A stretch of DNA of 55,537 nucleotides from Aeropyrum sp. (GTDB lineage Archaea; Thermoproteota; Thermoprotei_A; Sulfolobales; Acidilobaceae): the NCBI GenBank assembly GCA_015523465.1, contig WAKF01000086.1, positions 1 through 55,537 of the forward strand, written 5' to 3'. How positions within the stretch are numbered: the first letter of the stretch is position 1; each line of letters begins with the position of its first letter. A program made the translations under genes and the position numbers. The notes below the pieces were generated by a model, which saw only the letters and a list, made by a program, of their open reading frames with translations, made no database searches and was not told the DNA's origin. Shown piece after piece: positions 42,068 to 53,036 of this stretch.

Positions 42068-42512
42068 CAAGGCTCTCGCCGAAGAAGCTTCCAGCGTCTT
42101 ATCCGAGGTTCGCGGTTTTACTGTGGAGGCTATAGAAAAAATTGGTGTGGGAGGACTTGAAACCATAATATTAGACCTGGGCCTCGTCGGGGGTGCCAGA
42201 TCTGTAGTGGTGGTCTTACCGCCTAGGACTCAATTAAACCTTAAAAACTCTAGGAGAGCCCTCGCAGCCGGCTTAGAGGCTCTAGAAGCTGGAGGGAGGG
42301 AGGCTAAGTTCGCAATAATTATATATAGTAGGGGTGGAAGGGTTACCATGCCGGCATACCTTTATCTAGGGCTTGCTGGGTCTAGGCTTGGAGGCGAGAT
42401 CGTGATCGTTAATGGGCCTCCAGGCGAGGTGAGGGAGGTCCTACGGGCCCTTAAGGCTTTTGGGAGGGTTTATGTGAGGGAGGATAGGGTGTACCCCGCA
42501 AAAATATTATAG
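42060..42512 (+). CDS. Hypothetical protein coupled to the radical SAM gene
   Basis: 150 residues with TTG start overlapping the radical SAM stop. Amphipathic alpha/beta pattern: LSEVRGFTVEAIEKIGVGGLETIILDLGLVGG, SVVVVLPPRTQ, FAIIIYSRGGRVT, VIVNGPPGEVREVLRALKAF. No recognised domain. Probably works together with the radical SAM protein, being cotranscribed and overlapping it. Confidence 0.6.
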   Translation: MSNKALAEEASSVLSEVRGFTVEAIEKIGVGGLETIILDLGLVGGARSVVVVLPPRTQLNLKNSRRALAAGLEALEAGGREAKFAIIIYSRGGRVTMPAYLYLGLAGSRLGGEIVIVNGPPGEVREVLRALKAFGRVYVREDRVYPAKIL

Positions 42513-42522
42513 TAGTATTATA

Positions 42523-44991
42523 TTAGATACCTCTTTCTCTAAGTCTCCTCTCCAGCTCTTCCAGCCTTTCCAGCATTAGCTTCCTCTCTATGCTAGCAAC
42601 TAGCCTCCTAACTCTTACAACGGCGTCCGGGTTAACGCTTATCGAGTCAATCCCCTTCCTAACCAGGAATTCCACTATCTCTGGGTACACGCTGGGGGCT
42701 TGTCCACAGATACTTACTGTGACGCCGTTTGCATGTGCCTTCTCTATGAGCATCTCTATAGCCCTGAGGACCGCTGGGTCCCTCTCGTCGAAGTAGCCCA
42801 TCTTAGCCAGTAGGCCGCTATCCCTGTCGGCTCCCAGCACTAGCTGCGTGAGGTCGTTGCTTCCTATGCTGAAGCCGTCTACCATCTTGGCGAATTCGTC
42901 AGCGAGTATAACTGTGCTAGGCACCTCTACCATGATCCAGACTTGGAAGTCCTTACCCCTCTCCAGCCCTTCTTCCTCCATTATCCTAAGTGCCTTCTTT
43001 AGCTCCCAGGTCGTCCTAACGAAGGGGAACATCACCCAGACGTTCTTAAGCCCCCACTCGTCCCTAACCTTCTTTATAGCTCTAACCTCTAGCCTGAATG
43101 CTGGCTCGTAGTTGGGGTGTATGTACCTTGATACACCCCTCCACCCTATCATCGGGTTCCTCTCATCGATCGTCTCATACTTCTCACCGCCCTTCAGCCT
43201 CCGGTATTCGTTAGTCTTGAAGTCACTAAACCTGACGACGACAGGCCTTGGATAGATGGCTGAGGCCACCTTAGCTATACCTTCAGCTAGCTTGTCAACA
43301 AAGAATACTCCCCTACCCTGCTCTATCAGGTACATTGGATGGTAGCCTATCCAACTAGATATTATAAACTCGATCCTCATTAACCCTATACCGTCGAACG
43401 GCAGGTCCTTATACCTATCTATCTCGTCAGGGTGACCCAAGTTCATGTAGATCTTAGTTGCCGTCACTGGGTATAGATTAACTAGGACTTCTGCCGGGGG
43501 CGCAGCTACCGCTACAGCCTCAGCCTTAGCCTCAACCTTCTCCTCCTTCTCCTCCGCTATCTTCCCATAGTACACGACACCCCTACTACCATCAACAGTC
43601 ACCACCATACCATCCTTTAGGACCTGGGTAGCGTTACCCGTACCTACTACAGCCGGTATTCCGAGCTCCCTAGCTACTATAGCTGCATGTGCCGTCATAC
43701 CACCCTCGTCCGTGACTATAGCGCTAGCCATCTTCATATAGGGGACCCAGTCGGGGTCTGTCATCTTAGTTACTAGCACATCACCCTTACCCATCTTTTT
43801 GGCGGCCTCTTCGACAGTCAACGCAACCTTTACTGCGCCAGAGGCTACTCCCGGGCTCGCTGGAACCCCTCTTACAAGCACTTCTCCGACCTTAACGCCC
43901 TCAGCCTCCTCCGATACCTCTTCCTTGCTCCCTCCGAGCGCTGTGACAGGCCTTGCTTGCACTATTAATATGCTCTCGGGGTAGTTTAAGTCCATGTCCA
44001 CAGCCCACTCTATATCCATAGGCTTGCCAAAATGATTCTCAACCTTGATCGCGAGCCTCGCTAGAGTCTTTACCTCCTCCTCAGTAAGAGAAGGAGCTTC
44101 GGGTTTTACGCCAGCCTTAGCTATAATCTCCGCTATTCCGGGGTAGGACCTCCTTAAGTTCTCAAGCTCCTCCGAGGTTCTAGGCAGCTCGACCTCAACG
44201 TTGCCTCCACGAGCCTCGTCGTAGAAGAGCGCCTTCTTCTTCTCAGAGATCTTCCTCTCTATGACCTCCAGAGTCTTCTTGTCAACCACGAACCTATCAG
44301 GGGTAACCTTACCACCCACAATGTACTCGCCCAGCCCCCAGATCGACTCTATCACTATCTTATCGGGCTCTCCAGTAACCGGGTGAACCGTGAACATGAC
44401 ACCGCTAGACCTACTATTAACCATTTTCTGGACTATCACAGCCATTAACGCGCTTTCATGTTCTATGTTAAGGCTATCCCTGTAGCTTAAGGCCCTTGCA
44501 GTCCATAGGCTAGCCCAAACTTTCTTAACGTGCTCGACAACCTCATCCTCACCCCTGACATTGAGGTATGTTTCCTGTTGCCCTGCAAAGCTAGCCTCTG
44601 GTAGGTCCTCCACAGTTGCACTACTCCTAACAGCTACTCTAGGCTCCTCTACGCCAATCCTCCTAGCCAACTCCCTGTAGGCGTCTATTATGGACTTTCT
44701 AATCCTGGGTGGCACGGGGGTCCTTATGAACTTGCTCCTTATCAGCTCGCTAGCCTCTTCGTACTCCTTCGGGGCTCCAGTAGTTATCTTCTCCTCTATA
44801 ATATATTTTATGTAACCCGCTATCCCCGTCTCATATATGAAGCTTTTGTAGGCCTCGCTCGTTACAACGAAGCCCGGAGGCACTGGTATGCCGGCCTTTA
44901 TGAGCTCCCCTAGCCCTGCAGCTTTGCCGCCCACTAGTATCAAGTCATCCTTTCCTATCTCATCTAGCCATACAATGAGTTTCTCTGCCAA
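42523..44991 (-). CDS. ppsA: Phosphoenolpyruvate synthase
   Basis: 822 residues. N-terminal ATP-grasp ([51 protein letters not shown]), swivelling His domain [21 protein letters not shown], and C-terminal PEP/pyruvate barrel with [25 protein letters not shown] and VSICGQAPS (catalytic Cys). It makes PEP from pyruvate and ATP (AMP + Pi), the entry to gluconeogenesis. A charged Ala/Glu/Lys-rich linker near residues 480-500 separates domains. An imperfect palindrome with TTTAAA (around 45002-45017) may form the promoter. Confidence 0.93.
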   Translation of the reverse strand: MAEKLIVWLDEIGKDDLILVGGKAAGLGELIKAGIPVPPGFVVTSEAYKSFIYETGIAGYIKYIIEEKITTGAPKEYEEASELIRSKFIRTPVPPRIRKSIIDAYRELARRIGVEEPRVAVRSSATVEDLPEASFAGQQETYLNVRGEDEVVEHVKKVWASLWTARALSYRDSLNIEHESALMAVIVQKMVNSRSSGVMFTVHPVTGEPDKIVIESIWGLGEYIVGGKVTPDRFVVDKKTLEVIERKISEKKKALFYDEARGGNVEVELPRTSEELENLRRSYPGIAEIIAKAGVKPEAPSLTEEEVKTLARLAIKVENHFGKPMDIEWAVDMDLNYPESILIVQARPVTALGGSKEEVSEEAEGVKVGEVLVRGVPASPGVASGAVKVALTVEEAAKKMGKGDVLVTKMTDPDWVPYMKMASAIVTDEGGMTAHAAIVARELGIPAVVGTGNATQVLKDGMVVTVDGSRGVVYYGKIAEEKEEKVEAKAEAVAVAAPPAEVLVNLYPVTATKIYMNLGHPDEIDRYKDLPFDGIGLMRIEFIISSWIGYHPMYLIEQGRGVFFVDKLAEGIAKVASAIYPRPVVVRFSDFKTNEYRRLKGGEKYETIDERNPMIGWRGVSRYIHPNYEPAFRLEVRAIKKVRDEWGLKNVWVMFPFVRTTWELKKALRIMEEEGLERGKDFQVWIMVEVPSTVILADEFAKMVDGFSIGSNDLTQLVLGADRDSGLLAKMGYFDERDPAVLRAIEMLIEKAHANGVTVSICGQAPSVYPEIVEFLVRKGIDSISVNPDAVVRVRRLVASIERKLMLERLEELERRLRERGI

Positions 44992-45103
44992 AAGGAGGAC
45001 ACCCCTTTAAATGGGGTTTCAAGATCAGGATTTAAGCGTGGTAGTAATAGGGGCCCTGTTTTAGACAGATGTAAATAGGAGAATTGAAGGGGTCACCATA
45101 ATT

Positions 45104-46402
45104 TTATAACAAATTAATTACTTTACCGGCAGCTTCTTCAAGTTTAGTCTCAACCCTTTCTCCCGTCCTGGTTGAATACAACGTGATCGTGCCTGACTCC
45201 GCCTCCCTAGAGCCTATAAAAGCTATCACTGCCACCCCTAGCCTAGAAGCTTTCCTTCTTTGCACTTGACCGCTAGCTCGTGATAAGTCTATCCTCACGC
45301 TTAGACCAGAAGACCTCAATAACCTTGCAGCCTTCCAGGCATACTTATAGGCCCCCCTATCCAAGACTACTATATAAACCTGCGTTAGCGTCTGCCGGTT
45401 GACACTGAATATCCCAGCTTCAATGCCAGCATCTATAATCCTATCAACCCCTATGCTCACCCCCGTAGCAGGAACCTCTCTCCCAGAGAAGAGCCCTATA
45501 AGTCCATCATACCTACCACCACCAGCAATGCTACCTACAGGAAGCCTCTCGGACACCACCTCCAGTATGGGCCCGGTATAGTAGTCGAGCCCCCTAACCA
45601 GGCTAAGGTCTATAATAACCCTATCATCGTCTACGAGAGAGAGCATCTCTTCTAAATGGCTCACAGCCTCGGTAACCCTCCTATTAGACCCGTACCTCTT
45701 AGAGACTTCAGGTAGGACCTCCCCAGGCCTACCCCTAAGAGAGATGATATCCATAATCTTCTTTATGGTTTCCTCCGAGAGGCCCAGCTTAGCTAGCTCA
45801 CCCTTAACACCATCAACCCCGATCTTGTCTAGCTTATCCACAACCCTATATACTGGTGTGGGATCCTCGATACCCAACTCTTCCTCGAAGATCCCAGCCA
45901 TAAGCCTCCTATCGTTAACCCGAACAACAACACCACCAACACCTATCTCGTCCATAACATCCAGAGCGAGGCTAACTATCTCGGCATCAGCCTCAGGGTG
46001 AGGGCTCCCAACAATGTCTGCATCGCACTGAGTAAACTCCCTAAACCTTCCCCTCTGGGGCTCGTCATGCCTCCAAACCTTCCCTATATGATACCTCTTA
46101 AAGGGCATCTGCAGCCCCGGGTTCGATGCAACAAAGCGCGCCATAGGTACTGTGAGGTCGTAGCGGAGGGCGTACCACCTCCCACTGAGGGGGTCCTGGA
46201 ACCTCCATATAAGCCTGTTCTCAGCCTCCTCTCCATACTTGCCTGCGAGGGTCTCCCAGTACTCGAGAGCTGGAGTATCTATAGGATCAAACCCGTACCT
46301 CTGAAACACCCTTTCAATCTTACTTAACACCTCTAGTTTAAGTATCATCAAGCTCGGAGGAAAGTCCCTGAAGCCCCTTGGAGGCCTCGGTACTTTACCC
46401 AC
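45104..46402 (-). CDS. hisS: Histidyl-tRNA synthetase
   Basis: 432 residues. RGFRDFPPSLM at the N terminus, motif 2 WRHDEPQRGRFREFTQCDADIVG, the His-binding LVRGLDYYTGPILEVV and GGGRYDGLIGLF, and motif 3 ATGVSIGVDRII, then a class II anticodon-binding domain (VYIVVLDRGAYKYAWKAARLLRSSGLSVRIDLS). Complete. GTG start. It transcribes away from the symporter gene. Confidence 0.95.
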   Translation of the reverse strand: MGKVPRPPRGFRDFPPSLMILKLEVLSKIERVFQRYGFDPIDTPALEYWETLAGKYGEEAENRLIWRFQDPLSGRWYALRYDLTVPMARFVASNPGLQMPFKRYHIGKVWRHDEPQRGRFREFTQCDADIVGSPHPEADAEIVSLALDVMDEIGVGGVVVRVNDRRLMAGIFEEELGIEDPTPVYRVVDKLDKIGVDGVKGELAKLGLSEETIKKIMDIISLRGRPGEVLPEVSKRYGSNRRVTEAVSHLEEMLSLVDDDRVIIDLSLVRGLDYYTGPILEVVSERLPVGSIAGGGRYDGLIGLFSGREVPATGVSIGVDRIIDAGIEAGIFSVNRQTLTQVYIVVLDRGAYKYAWKAARLLRSSGLSVRIDLSRASGQVQRRKASRLGVAVIAFIGSREAESGTITLYSTRTGERVETKLEEAAGKVINLL

Positions 46403-46601
46403 GCCAGCAACCCCCCAATTTAGTCCAAAGGGATTAACATTAATCCGCTACACTTTAATAACTAATCCTTTATAACACTTAATAATAAATGTATTAATTG
46501 TTATAGTTATATTTATAAACCGGCTTTAAGTTTGTAACTCAAGATAACATATATGTGACTATCCGCAACCTTTTATATTTCCATGTGTAATTTCATATAG
46601 T

Positions 46602-47897
46602 GTGGTGGTGAGCCACGTGACATCAATAAGCAGCGCCTTGAAAAGATATTTAGAGGTATCAGTACTGTATAAGATAGCCGCTGGGTTCATTCTTGGCGTC
46701 ATTGTAGGAATTATCGCTGGAGACGCGATGTCCATTATTAAACCTTTGGGCGATTTATTCATTAGACTGCTCAAAATGATAGTGGCTCCCATAATATTCT
46801 TTAGCCTTGTAGTAGGGGCTGCGAGCGTTTCACCCTCAGTTCTGGGAAGAATCGGTGTGAAGATCTTCGTTTACTACATATTCACTACGGCGGTAGCCAT
46901 TACTATAGGGCTCGTTGTAGCTAACATATTCCAGCCTGGAGAAGGTATAGAGCTAGCTGGCGAGGCCAAGCAGATCCAAGTGAAACAACCCCCTCCCGTA
47001 AGCGAAGTTATATTAAACATAGTACCCACAAACCCCTTTAAAGCGCTCGCCGAAGGCAACGTACTCCAGATTATATTCTTTTCTATAATATTAGGTATAG
47101 CTATAGCCGTGTTAAGGGCTTCCAGAGAAGAGCGGATACGGCGATCCGGGGAAACTTTATTTACAGTCTTTGAGGGGTTAGCGGAATCATTGTACAAGGT
47201 CATCAGAGGGATTTTAGAGTACGCTCCAATAGGTGTATTCGCCCTAGTAGGCTATGTAGTTGGAATTTACGGCCCCAAGATACTAGGTCCCCTGGCTATA
47301 GTTGTCTTAGCACTCTATGCCGGTCTTTTCCTACATATAGTCCTTGTCTACGGGATACTACTAAGAATCTTTGGATTTAACCTAGTCAAGTTCCTCAAGG
47401 GCGCGGCTGACGCCATGATAACAGCGTTTGTTACTAGGAGTAGCAGTGGTACTTTGCCCGTAACTATGAACGTTGCAGAACAAAAGCTTAGGATAGATAA
47501 GAGAGTATATAGTTTCACCCTACCTCTGGGAGCTACTATAAACATGGACGGAACTGCAATGTATCAAGCTATAGCAGCACTATTCATAGCAAATGCTCTA
47601 GGGATAGACTTAACCTTGGGCCAACAGTTAGCTATAGTCCTTGCAGCTACACTAGCCTCCATCGGAACCGCCGGAGTCCCTGGAGCAGGACTCATAATGT
47701 TAGCAGTAGTCCTTGATGCCATAGGCCTCCCCCTAACAGACCCCAACGTAGCCTTAGCATACGGTCTCGTAGCAGGCATAGATGTAATCCTTGATATGGG
47801 GAGGACTATGGTTAACGTTACCGGCGACCTAGTAGGAACTACCATCATAGCTAAGACAGAAAATGCAATAGATACTAGAGGCGGAGTGTGGGCTTAA
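46602..47897 (+). CDS. Dicarboxylate/amino acid:cation symporter (GltPh-like)
   Basis: 431 residues, about eight helices with two re-entrant hairpins. [12 protein letters not shown] is hairpin 1, [16 protein letters not shown] the NMDGT sodium-site motif, [17 protein letters not shown] hairpin 2, and [16 protein letters not shown] the substrate-contacting helix 8. Such carriers take up glutamate or aspartate with sodium or protons. TATA TTTATATTT at 46572-46580 sits so that the mRNA starts almost at the GTG, suggesting leaderless or near-leaderless translation. Confidence 0.92.
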   Translation: MVVSHVTSISSALKRYLEVSVLYKIAAGFILGVIVGIIAGDAMSIIKPLGDLFIRLLKMIVAPIIFFSLVVGAASVSPSVLGRIGVKIFVYYIFTTAVAITIGLVVANIFQPGEGIELAGEAKQIQVKQPPPVSEVILNIVPTNPFKALAEGNVLQIIFFSIILGIAIAVLRASREERIRRSGETLFTVFEGLAESLYKVIRGILEYAPIGVFALVGYVVGIYGPKILGPLAIVVLALYAGLFLHIVLVYGILLRIFGFNLVKFLKGAADAMITAFVTRSSSGTLPVTMNVAEQKLRIDKRVYSFTLPLGATINMDGTAMYQAIAALFIANALGIDLTLGQQLAIVLAATLASIGTAGVPGAGLIMLAVVLDAIGLPLTDPNVALAYGLVAGIDVILDMGRTMVNVTGDLVGTTIIAKTENAIDTRGGVWA

Positions 47898-47992
47898 CAC
47901 GTTAGCCTCTATTTACTTGAATATTATACATAATAATGTTTTTAGCATTAATAAAAACCGTATTAAGTTCACAAACTATTAAGCTAATACTA

Positions 47993-48004
47993 TTACGTAC
48001 GTAA
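47993..48004. repeat. Perfect 12-bp palindrome upstream of the ABC operon
   Basis: TTACGTACGTAA is fully self-complementary. It is within the 266-bp AT-rich gap before the ABC-importer genes. The same gap contains GTTCACAA near 47968 and its reverse complement TTGTGAAC near 48038, separated by about 60 bases. These could be regulatory sites; a metal-dependent regulator would suit an iron importer, but this is speculative. Confidence 0.35.
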
Positions 48005-48163
48005 AACCATTTAACTCTCCTAATTTATATAGCGTTGCGTTGTGAACAACTTAGATTCTCAACTAAACTTTTAATTTCACCATGAAAACACATACCATTT
48101 AAAACTCTATGCCCTCTTTATCAGCTAAACCAGGTTATTAATTAGGTACTGAGGGGGTTTTCT

Positions 48164-49297
48164 GTGGGAAATGCTAGTACAAGGAAAGGAGCATTCACCT
48201 CGTCGAGATATCTTATAGCTGCCGCTTTCGCCGTGTTGATTGTGTTAGTTATTGCATTCGTACTCTTTGGAGGAAGAGGTCAAGAAACGCAGGCTCAAGG
48301 TCCTGTGATCGTTTACGCAGCTATACATGAGTTCGAGATGGATAGGCTCGCTAAGGCTTTTGAGGAAGAGACCGGCATAAAGGTGGAGTACGTTAGGATG
48401 TCGGCTGGCGAGATAGCTGCTCGAGTAAAGGCTGAAGCCGCTGCCGGCAACGTTCAAGCGGACGTCATAGTAGGCGGGCCTATGATATTCCACGAGGAGT
48501 TGAAGAAAGCCGGTCTCTTATATAAGTGGGATGAGCCTCCACCCAACGCTAAAGATATAGACCCTATATACCACGACCCAGACGGCTACTGGTATGGATT
48601 TTACCTGGGGGCTATCGGAATAGCTATTAACACTAAGAAGCTAGAGGAGCTAGGGCTACCTAAGCCTCAAGGCTGGGAGGACCTGGTAAAGCCTGAGTAT
48701 AAGGGGTACATAGCCGTAGCAGACCCTAGGACATCGGGCACGGCATACACCATACTAGTAACACTACTATCTCTTTATGGTGAGGATAAGGGGTGGGAGT
48801 ATGCTAAAAAGCTCTGGGGTAACGCGGGCGTCATAACTAAGTCGGGAGCAGCCCCAGCAAGGTTAGTGGGGATAGGCGAGTATCCCATAGGCATAGCCTT
48901 CGGGCACGATATACTTAAGGTTAAGTCGGCAGGCTACAAGGTAGAGCTTATATATCCCAAGGAGGGTACGGGATGGGAGATAGGAGGCGTCTCAGTACTC
49001 AAAGGAGCCCCCCACCTAGAGGCTGCTAAGACCTTCGTAAACTGGCTCCTAGGCAAGAAAGCCGGCCAACTCCACACAGACCTCTCCTTCAGGCTCTCTA
49101 CGAGAGAGGATGTAGAGCCTCCGCCAGGAACCACGCCTTTGAGCGAGATAAAAGTGCTGAGAGATTATAAGTGGAAGTGGGCTACCGAGAATAAAGATGA
49201 TATATTGAAGAAGTGGGAGAGCGTGGTTCTTGGAGGCGGCTCCCTAGAGCCTAACATAACCCCGTTAATGGCGCCGCTAGCTTCGAGAGAACAGTAA
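48164..49297 (+). CDS. ABC importer substrate-binding protein, iron(III)-type
   Basis: 377 residues. A membrane/signal segment at about residues 16-36 (LIAAAFAVLIVLVIAFVLF) anchors it outside. VIVYAAIHEFEMDRLAKAFEEETGIKVEYV is the class D-type type-2 binding protein entry, GPMIFHEELKKAGLLYKW and WYGFYLGAIGIAINTKKL follow; the family includes Fe(III), thiamine, phosphonate and polyamine binders. Ligand uncertain. GTG start after a GAGGGGG ribosome site; first gene of a three-gene operon. Confidence 0.85.
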   Translation: MGNASTRKGAFTSSRYLIAAAFAVLIVLVIAFVLFGGRGQETQAQGPVIVYAAIHEFEMDRLAKAFEEETGIKVEYVRMSAGEIAARVKAEAAAGNVQADVIVGGPMIFHEELKKAGLLYKWDEPPPNAKDIDPIYHDPDGYWYGFYLGAIGIAINTKKLEELGLPKPQGWEDLVKPEYKGYIAVADPRTSGTAYTILVTLLSLYGEDKGWEYAKKLWGNAGVITKSGAAPARLVGIGEYPIGIAFGHDILKVKSAGYKVELIYPKEGTGWEIGGVSVLKGAPHLEAAKTFVNWLLGKKAGQLHTDLSFRLSTREDVEPPPGTTPLSEIKVLRDYKWKWATENKDDILKKWESVVLGGGSLEPNITPLMAPLASREQ

Positions 49298-49314
49298 ATA
49301 GGCGGTATCGGGCC

Positions 49315-50976
49315 ATGATTTCGAGGTTGTCTAGAGACGACCCGTTGGCTAAAGACCCTACAACAATAGCCTTATACATGTTTGCCCTATTTTTTATATC
49401 ACTCTTTGTACTCTATCCTTTAGCTAAAGGTTTCGTGCCTACGCTTAGCGATGGTGGAGTGTACTACAAGAAGTTCCTTGATGAGAGATTGTATAGGGAT
49501 GCCGTTATAAACACGCTGTTGATGGTAGCCCTCTCAACCCCTACAGCCACAGCCCTGGGATTCATATATGCCTACGCTCTAGCAAAATGGAGGGTACCCT
49601 TTAGGAAGTTCTTCACCTACACTATACTCTTACAACTTATAGCCCCTCCATTCGCCTCGGGCCTAGCTTTCCTAATGTTGTTTGGAAGAAACGGCATAGC
49701 TTCTAGACTCTTAAACGATCTCTTAGGTGTAGAGCTTAACCTTTACGGGGCTATAGGGCTATGGATAGTCCAAACTATAACGTTCTTTCCAATAGCGTTC
49801 CTAGTACTTTATGGGGCCATTAAAGCTTTAGACCCTACTTACGACTACGTAGCTCGTACCCTAGGGGCTCCACCTCTTCGGGCGTTCATAGACGTCGATC
49901 TCAGGCTCCTTAAACCCGCTATTCTAAGTGCTTTAACCCTAGTAGCTATGTACGTTCTAGAGGATTTCGGCAACCCTCTCCTTGTGGGAGGAGACTTTTA
50001 TGTTTTAGCGGTCCTAGCCTACATGAACGTCGTTGGATGGGGAGATTATGTGGGTGGTGCTGCAACGGCCTATGTACTCTTAATCCTAGTACTACTATTC
50101 TTTGTTGCACAATGGAAGATCTTGGGGAGGGCTAGATATACTACAGTAACCGGTAGAGAGAGTTATGTGGAGGTTCGCGAGCCCCCGTTTTGGGTGAAAG
50201 TGCCGGCTCTCGCCATAATGACTGCTTCCTCTCTCTTCATAGTAACTATATATTCGTCTATAATTTTAGGGGCTTTCACTAAGACCTGGGGTGTTGATTA
50301 CACGCCCACCCTAGACCATTTTAGGCAAGTCTCTTACGCCGCTACATTTACCTTGAGGAACTCCCTCACAGTCGCTATTGCATCAGCGATATTTTGTGCT
50401 CTTCTAGGCTTTCTAGTCGCCTACATGATCTCATTTAGGAGGATATCGTTGACTAACAAGTACTTGGAAGTTGTGGGTACCATGCCTAGCGCTATACCAG
50501 GTACTCTCCTAGGAATAGCATATATACTCGCTTTCGCGGGGCCTCCACTAGTTTTAACAGGCACGATATTCATAATAATTGTCAACAATGTAGTCAGGTT
50601 TCTACCTCTCTCCCTCCAGTCTTACAAGTCCGTTCTAACCAAGATAGACCAGGCAATAGAAGAAAACTCGGTGGTCCTGGGGGCTGGGGCTGTAACCACA
50701 ATGACTCGAGTTATACTACCTCTAGCGAGCGTAGGCTTCCTTTCAAGCTTCGTCTACGCCTTCATAAAGTCGATGAATACCGTCAGCGCAGTCATATTCC
50801 TTGAGACACCCCGTACAAAGCTCCTTGCACCCTTCATACTAGGCCTTGGGACGCACGGATACTGGGGGCAAGCTGCAGCGTTGAGCACACTCTTAATAGC
50901 AACTGTAGTGGTATTCCTAGTATCATTAAAACTCTTAATGGGGAGGAGGGTGAGGGTGTTTGAAGAGTTCCTGTAG
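49315..50976 (+). CDS. ABC importer permease, FbpB-type (fused two-domain)
   Basis: 553 residues, about twelve membrane helices, i.e. two six-helix MetI-type permease domains in one chain, as in FbpB/ThiP. The EAA motifs, interacting with the ATPase, appear as TLGAPPLRAFIDVDLRLLKPAI (first half) and VLGAGAVTTMTRVILPLAS (second half). Starts 17 bases after the binding protein and ends 13 bases before the ATPase gene. Confidence 0.9.
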   Translation: MISRLSRDDPLAKDPTTIALYMFALFFISLFVLYPLAKGFVPTLSDGGVYYKKFLDERLYRDAVINTLLMVALSTPTATALGFIYAYALAKWRVPFRKFFTYTILLQLIAPPFASGLAFLMLFGRNGIASRLLNDLLGVELNLYGAIGLWIVQTITFFPIAFLVLYGAIKALDPTYDYVARTLGAPPLRAFIDVDLRLLKPAILSALTLVAMYVLEDFGNPLLVGGDFYVLAVLAYMNVVGWGDYVGGAATAYVLLILVLLFFVAQWKILGRARYTTVTGRESYVEVREPPFWVKVPALAIMTASSLFIVTIYSSIILGAFTKTWGVDYTPTLDHFRQVSYAATFTLRNSLTVAIASAIFCALLGFLVAYMISFRRISLTNKYLEVVGTMPSAIPGTLLGIAYILAFAGPPLVLTGTIFIIIVNNVVRFLPLSLQSYKSVLTKIDQAIEENSVVLGAGAVTTMTRVILPLASVGFLSSFVYAFIKSMNTVSAVIFLETPRTKLLAPFILGLGTHGYWGQAAALSTLLIATVVVFLVSLKLLMGRRVRVFEEFL

Positions 50977-50989
50977 GGGGTGACTTAAC

Positions 50990-52063
50990 GTGGCTAGCGA
51001 GATCCTAGTAGTCAAAGACGTCTGGAAGAGGTTTGGTGACGTGGTAGCCCTTAAAGGGGTATCGCTTAAGGTAAAGAGAGGCTCCTACGTTGTGATACTG
51101 GGGCCTTCGGGCTGCGGTAAAACCACTCTTCTCAGGATTATAGCCGGCCTCTATGAGCCCGATACTGGTGAGGTTTGGATAGATGGAGTGAAGGTTAATG
51201 GTGTTCCCCCTCATAGGAGGGGTATCTCTATGATGTTTCAGAACTACGCTCTCTTTCCTCACATGAAAGTGATCGATAACATAATTTATGGATTGAGGGT
51301 TAGAGGCGTCGATAGGGAGAAGGCTGAAGCTAAGGCTAGAGAGATAGCTAAGATGTTGGGGATAGAGGAACTACTAAATAGGTATCCACATGAACTCAGC
51401 GGAGGGCAACAGCAGAGAGTCGCCCTTGCAAGGGCCCTAGTGATCGAGCCTAAAATACTACTCCTAGACGAGCCTCTAAGCAACCTAGATGCCAAGATAA
51501 GGGCTAAAGTCAGGGTGGACCTTAGGAGGATCCAGAAGGAGCTAGGCATAACAACTATACACGTCACTCACGACCAGGAAGAGGCAATGAGTGTTGCAGA
51601 CGAGATTGTGGTTATGAACGCTGGCAGGATAGAGCAGGTAGGGACGCCCGAAGAAATATACTTTAGACCATCTACAATATTCGTGGCAGACTTTATAGGG
51701 TCTATGAACTTCCTAGAGGGTAAGGTCCTATCGCTAACGGACGATGGAATTCTCGTCAAGGTAGCTAAGCTAACACTGAAATCCTTCAATAGAGTTAAAG
51801 GCGTCCATCCGGGAGACAAGGTTTTACTAGGCTTTAGACCCGAGCATGCTCAATTACTCTTAGACCCCTCCGGAAAAGAGAATGTACTTGAAGCGAGGAT
51901 AATCGACGCTAGATTCATGGGGGCAAGGGTAACTTACATACTTGATTTCGAAGGCAGCACAATTATAGTAGATGATTATACTGGCAAGCCTGCTAAGATG
52001 CCTGCTGGGTCCAAAATCCACATTTACATCCCCCCCGAGAGGCTACTTATCTTTAAAAGCTAG
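50990..52063 (+). CDS. ABC importer ATPase with TOBE domain
   Basis: 357 residues. Walker A GPSGCGKT (38-45), Q-loop MMFQNYALFPHM, signature LSGGQQQRVALARAL, Walker B LLLDEPLSNLDAKI and switch His in VTHDQEEAMSVAD; a C-terminal TOBE/OB region (GFRPEHAQLLL...) follows, as in FbpC/PotA/MalK-like proteins. Supplies energy for the importer with the preceding permease and binding protein. GTG start. Confidence 0.93.
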   Translation: MASEILVVKDVWKRFGDVVALKGVSLKVKRGSYVVILGPSGCGKTTLLRIIAGLYEPDTGEVWIDGVKVNGVPPHRRGISMMFQNYALFPHMKVIDNIIYGLRVRGVDREKAEAKAREIAKMLGIEELLNRYPHELSGGQQQRVALARALVIEPKILLLDEPLSNLDAKIRAKVRVDLRRIQKELGITTIHVTHDQEEAMSVADEIVVMNAGRIEQVGTPEEIYFRPSTIFVADFIGSMNFLEGKVLSLTDDGILVKVAKLTLKSFNRVKGVHPGDKVLLGFRPEHAQLLLDPSGKENVLEARIIDARFMGARVTYILDFEGSTIIVDDYTGKPAKMPAGSKIHIYIPPERLLIFKS

Positions 52064-52086
52064 GTCGGCGATTTGGGGAGTCTACC

Positions 52087-52899
52087 ATGTTGGTGCTAGT
52101 GACTAACGACGATGGCATTGACAGTTTAGCCACGATAAAGCTAGCATTTTCTCTCAAGGACCTGGGATACGAAGTTATACTTGCAGCTCCCTCGAGGGAC
52201 TGGAGCGGTTCGGGGAAGGCGTTAGGTAGTATGAGTAGTGTGAGGATTCATAGGAAAGATGATATAAATTGTATTGACGCTTACTCGGTAAACGCTCCTC
52301 CCGCAGCTATAGTAGCCCTATTCATAGACATCATGGGGTTTGACGTTGATGTAGTGGTTTCAGGCATAAACTACGGGCCCAACCTTGGATTCCACGATAT
52401 ACTAACTAGCGGCACTATAGGAGCCGCTTTAGAGGCCGCCTTTAGAGGCGTGCTCGGCGTTAGTATTAGTTCATATTGTTTCAGAAGCGATGGCGTGTGT
52501 ATAGACTATGCCGTAAACTATTCAAAACGAATAATAGAGTTTATGTTTGACTTGAGAAATATACCATTTAATGTTGTATCAATAAACATACCTAAACCTC
52601 CGCCTCGAGGAGTAAAATTCGTTAAACCTTCACCTATATTGCCCAAGCTTGAGGGAATAGCCGAGCCTGCAAATAATGGTACCATTGTGAAGGTGAAAGC
52701 TAAGAACCACGCAGAGATCTATAAGGAAGAAAGCGACGAGTACGATGGAGGAGCCCTTATAAAGGGGTTCATAACAATGACACCTATCATGGTGGGCCCC
52801 AGAGGATTATCCATTCCCTTGGAGGAGGCACTGAATTCTATGAACATTAAAGAATTAGAGCGTCGTATAGGGTCGATACCCACTAACAAACCGTTATAG
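52087..52899 (+). CDS. surE: SurE family 5'/3'-nucleotidase
   Basis: 270 residues. LVTNDDGIDSLATIKLA binds the metal (DD), DVVVSGINYGPNLGFHDILTSGTIGAALEAAFRG holds the SurE core, and NVVSINIPKP is conserved. Acid phosphatase/5'-nucleotidase acting on nucleoside monophosphates. Family length is typical. Confidence 0.93.
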   Translation: MLVLVTNDDGIDSLATIKLAFSLKDLGYEVILAAPSRDWSGSGKALGSMSSVRIHRKDDINCIDAYSVNAPPAAIVALFIDIMGFDVDVVVSGINYGPNLGFHDILTSGTIGAALEAAFRGVLGVSISSYCFRSDGVCIDYAVNYSKRIIEFMFDLRNIPFNVVSINIPKPPPRGVKFVKPSPILPKLEGIAEPANNGTIVKVKAKNHAEIYKEESDEYDGGALIKGFITMTPIMVGPRGLSIPLEEALNSMNIKELERRIGSIPTNKPL

Positions 52900-53036
52900 C
52901 CTCCCTTAAACTATACGGGGAGGAATGTTGTGTTAGTTTATGAAGAAACTGTTGAAGCGTAAAGTCATGAACCCTTTCCTTTTCAGGCATAACACATATA
53001 TTCTATCCTGGCGTTAGAGTGTGGAGGGGTTTGGGT

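Noticed and set aside
52935-52975. C/D sRNA starting at an ATGAAGA in the surE/RAM gap
   Set aside because: No D or D' box follows at usable spacing.
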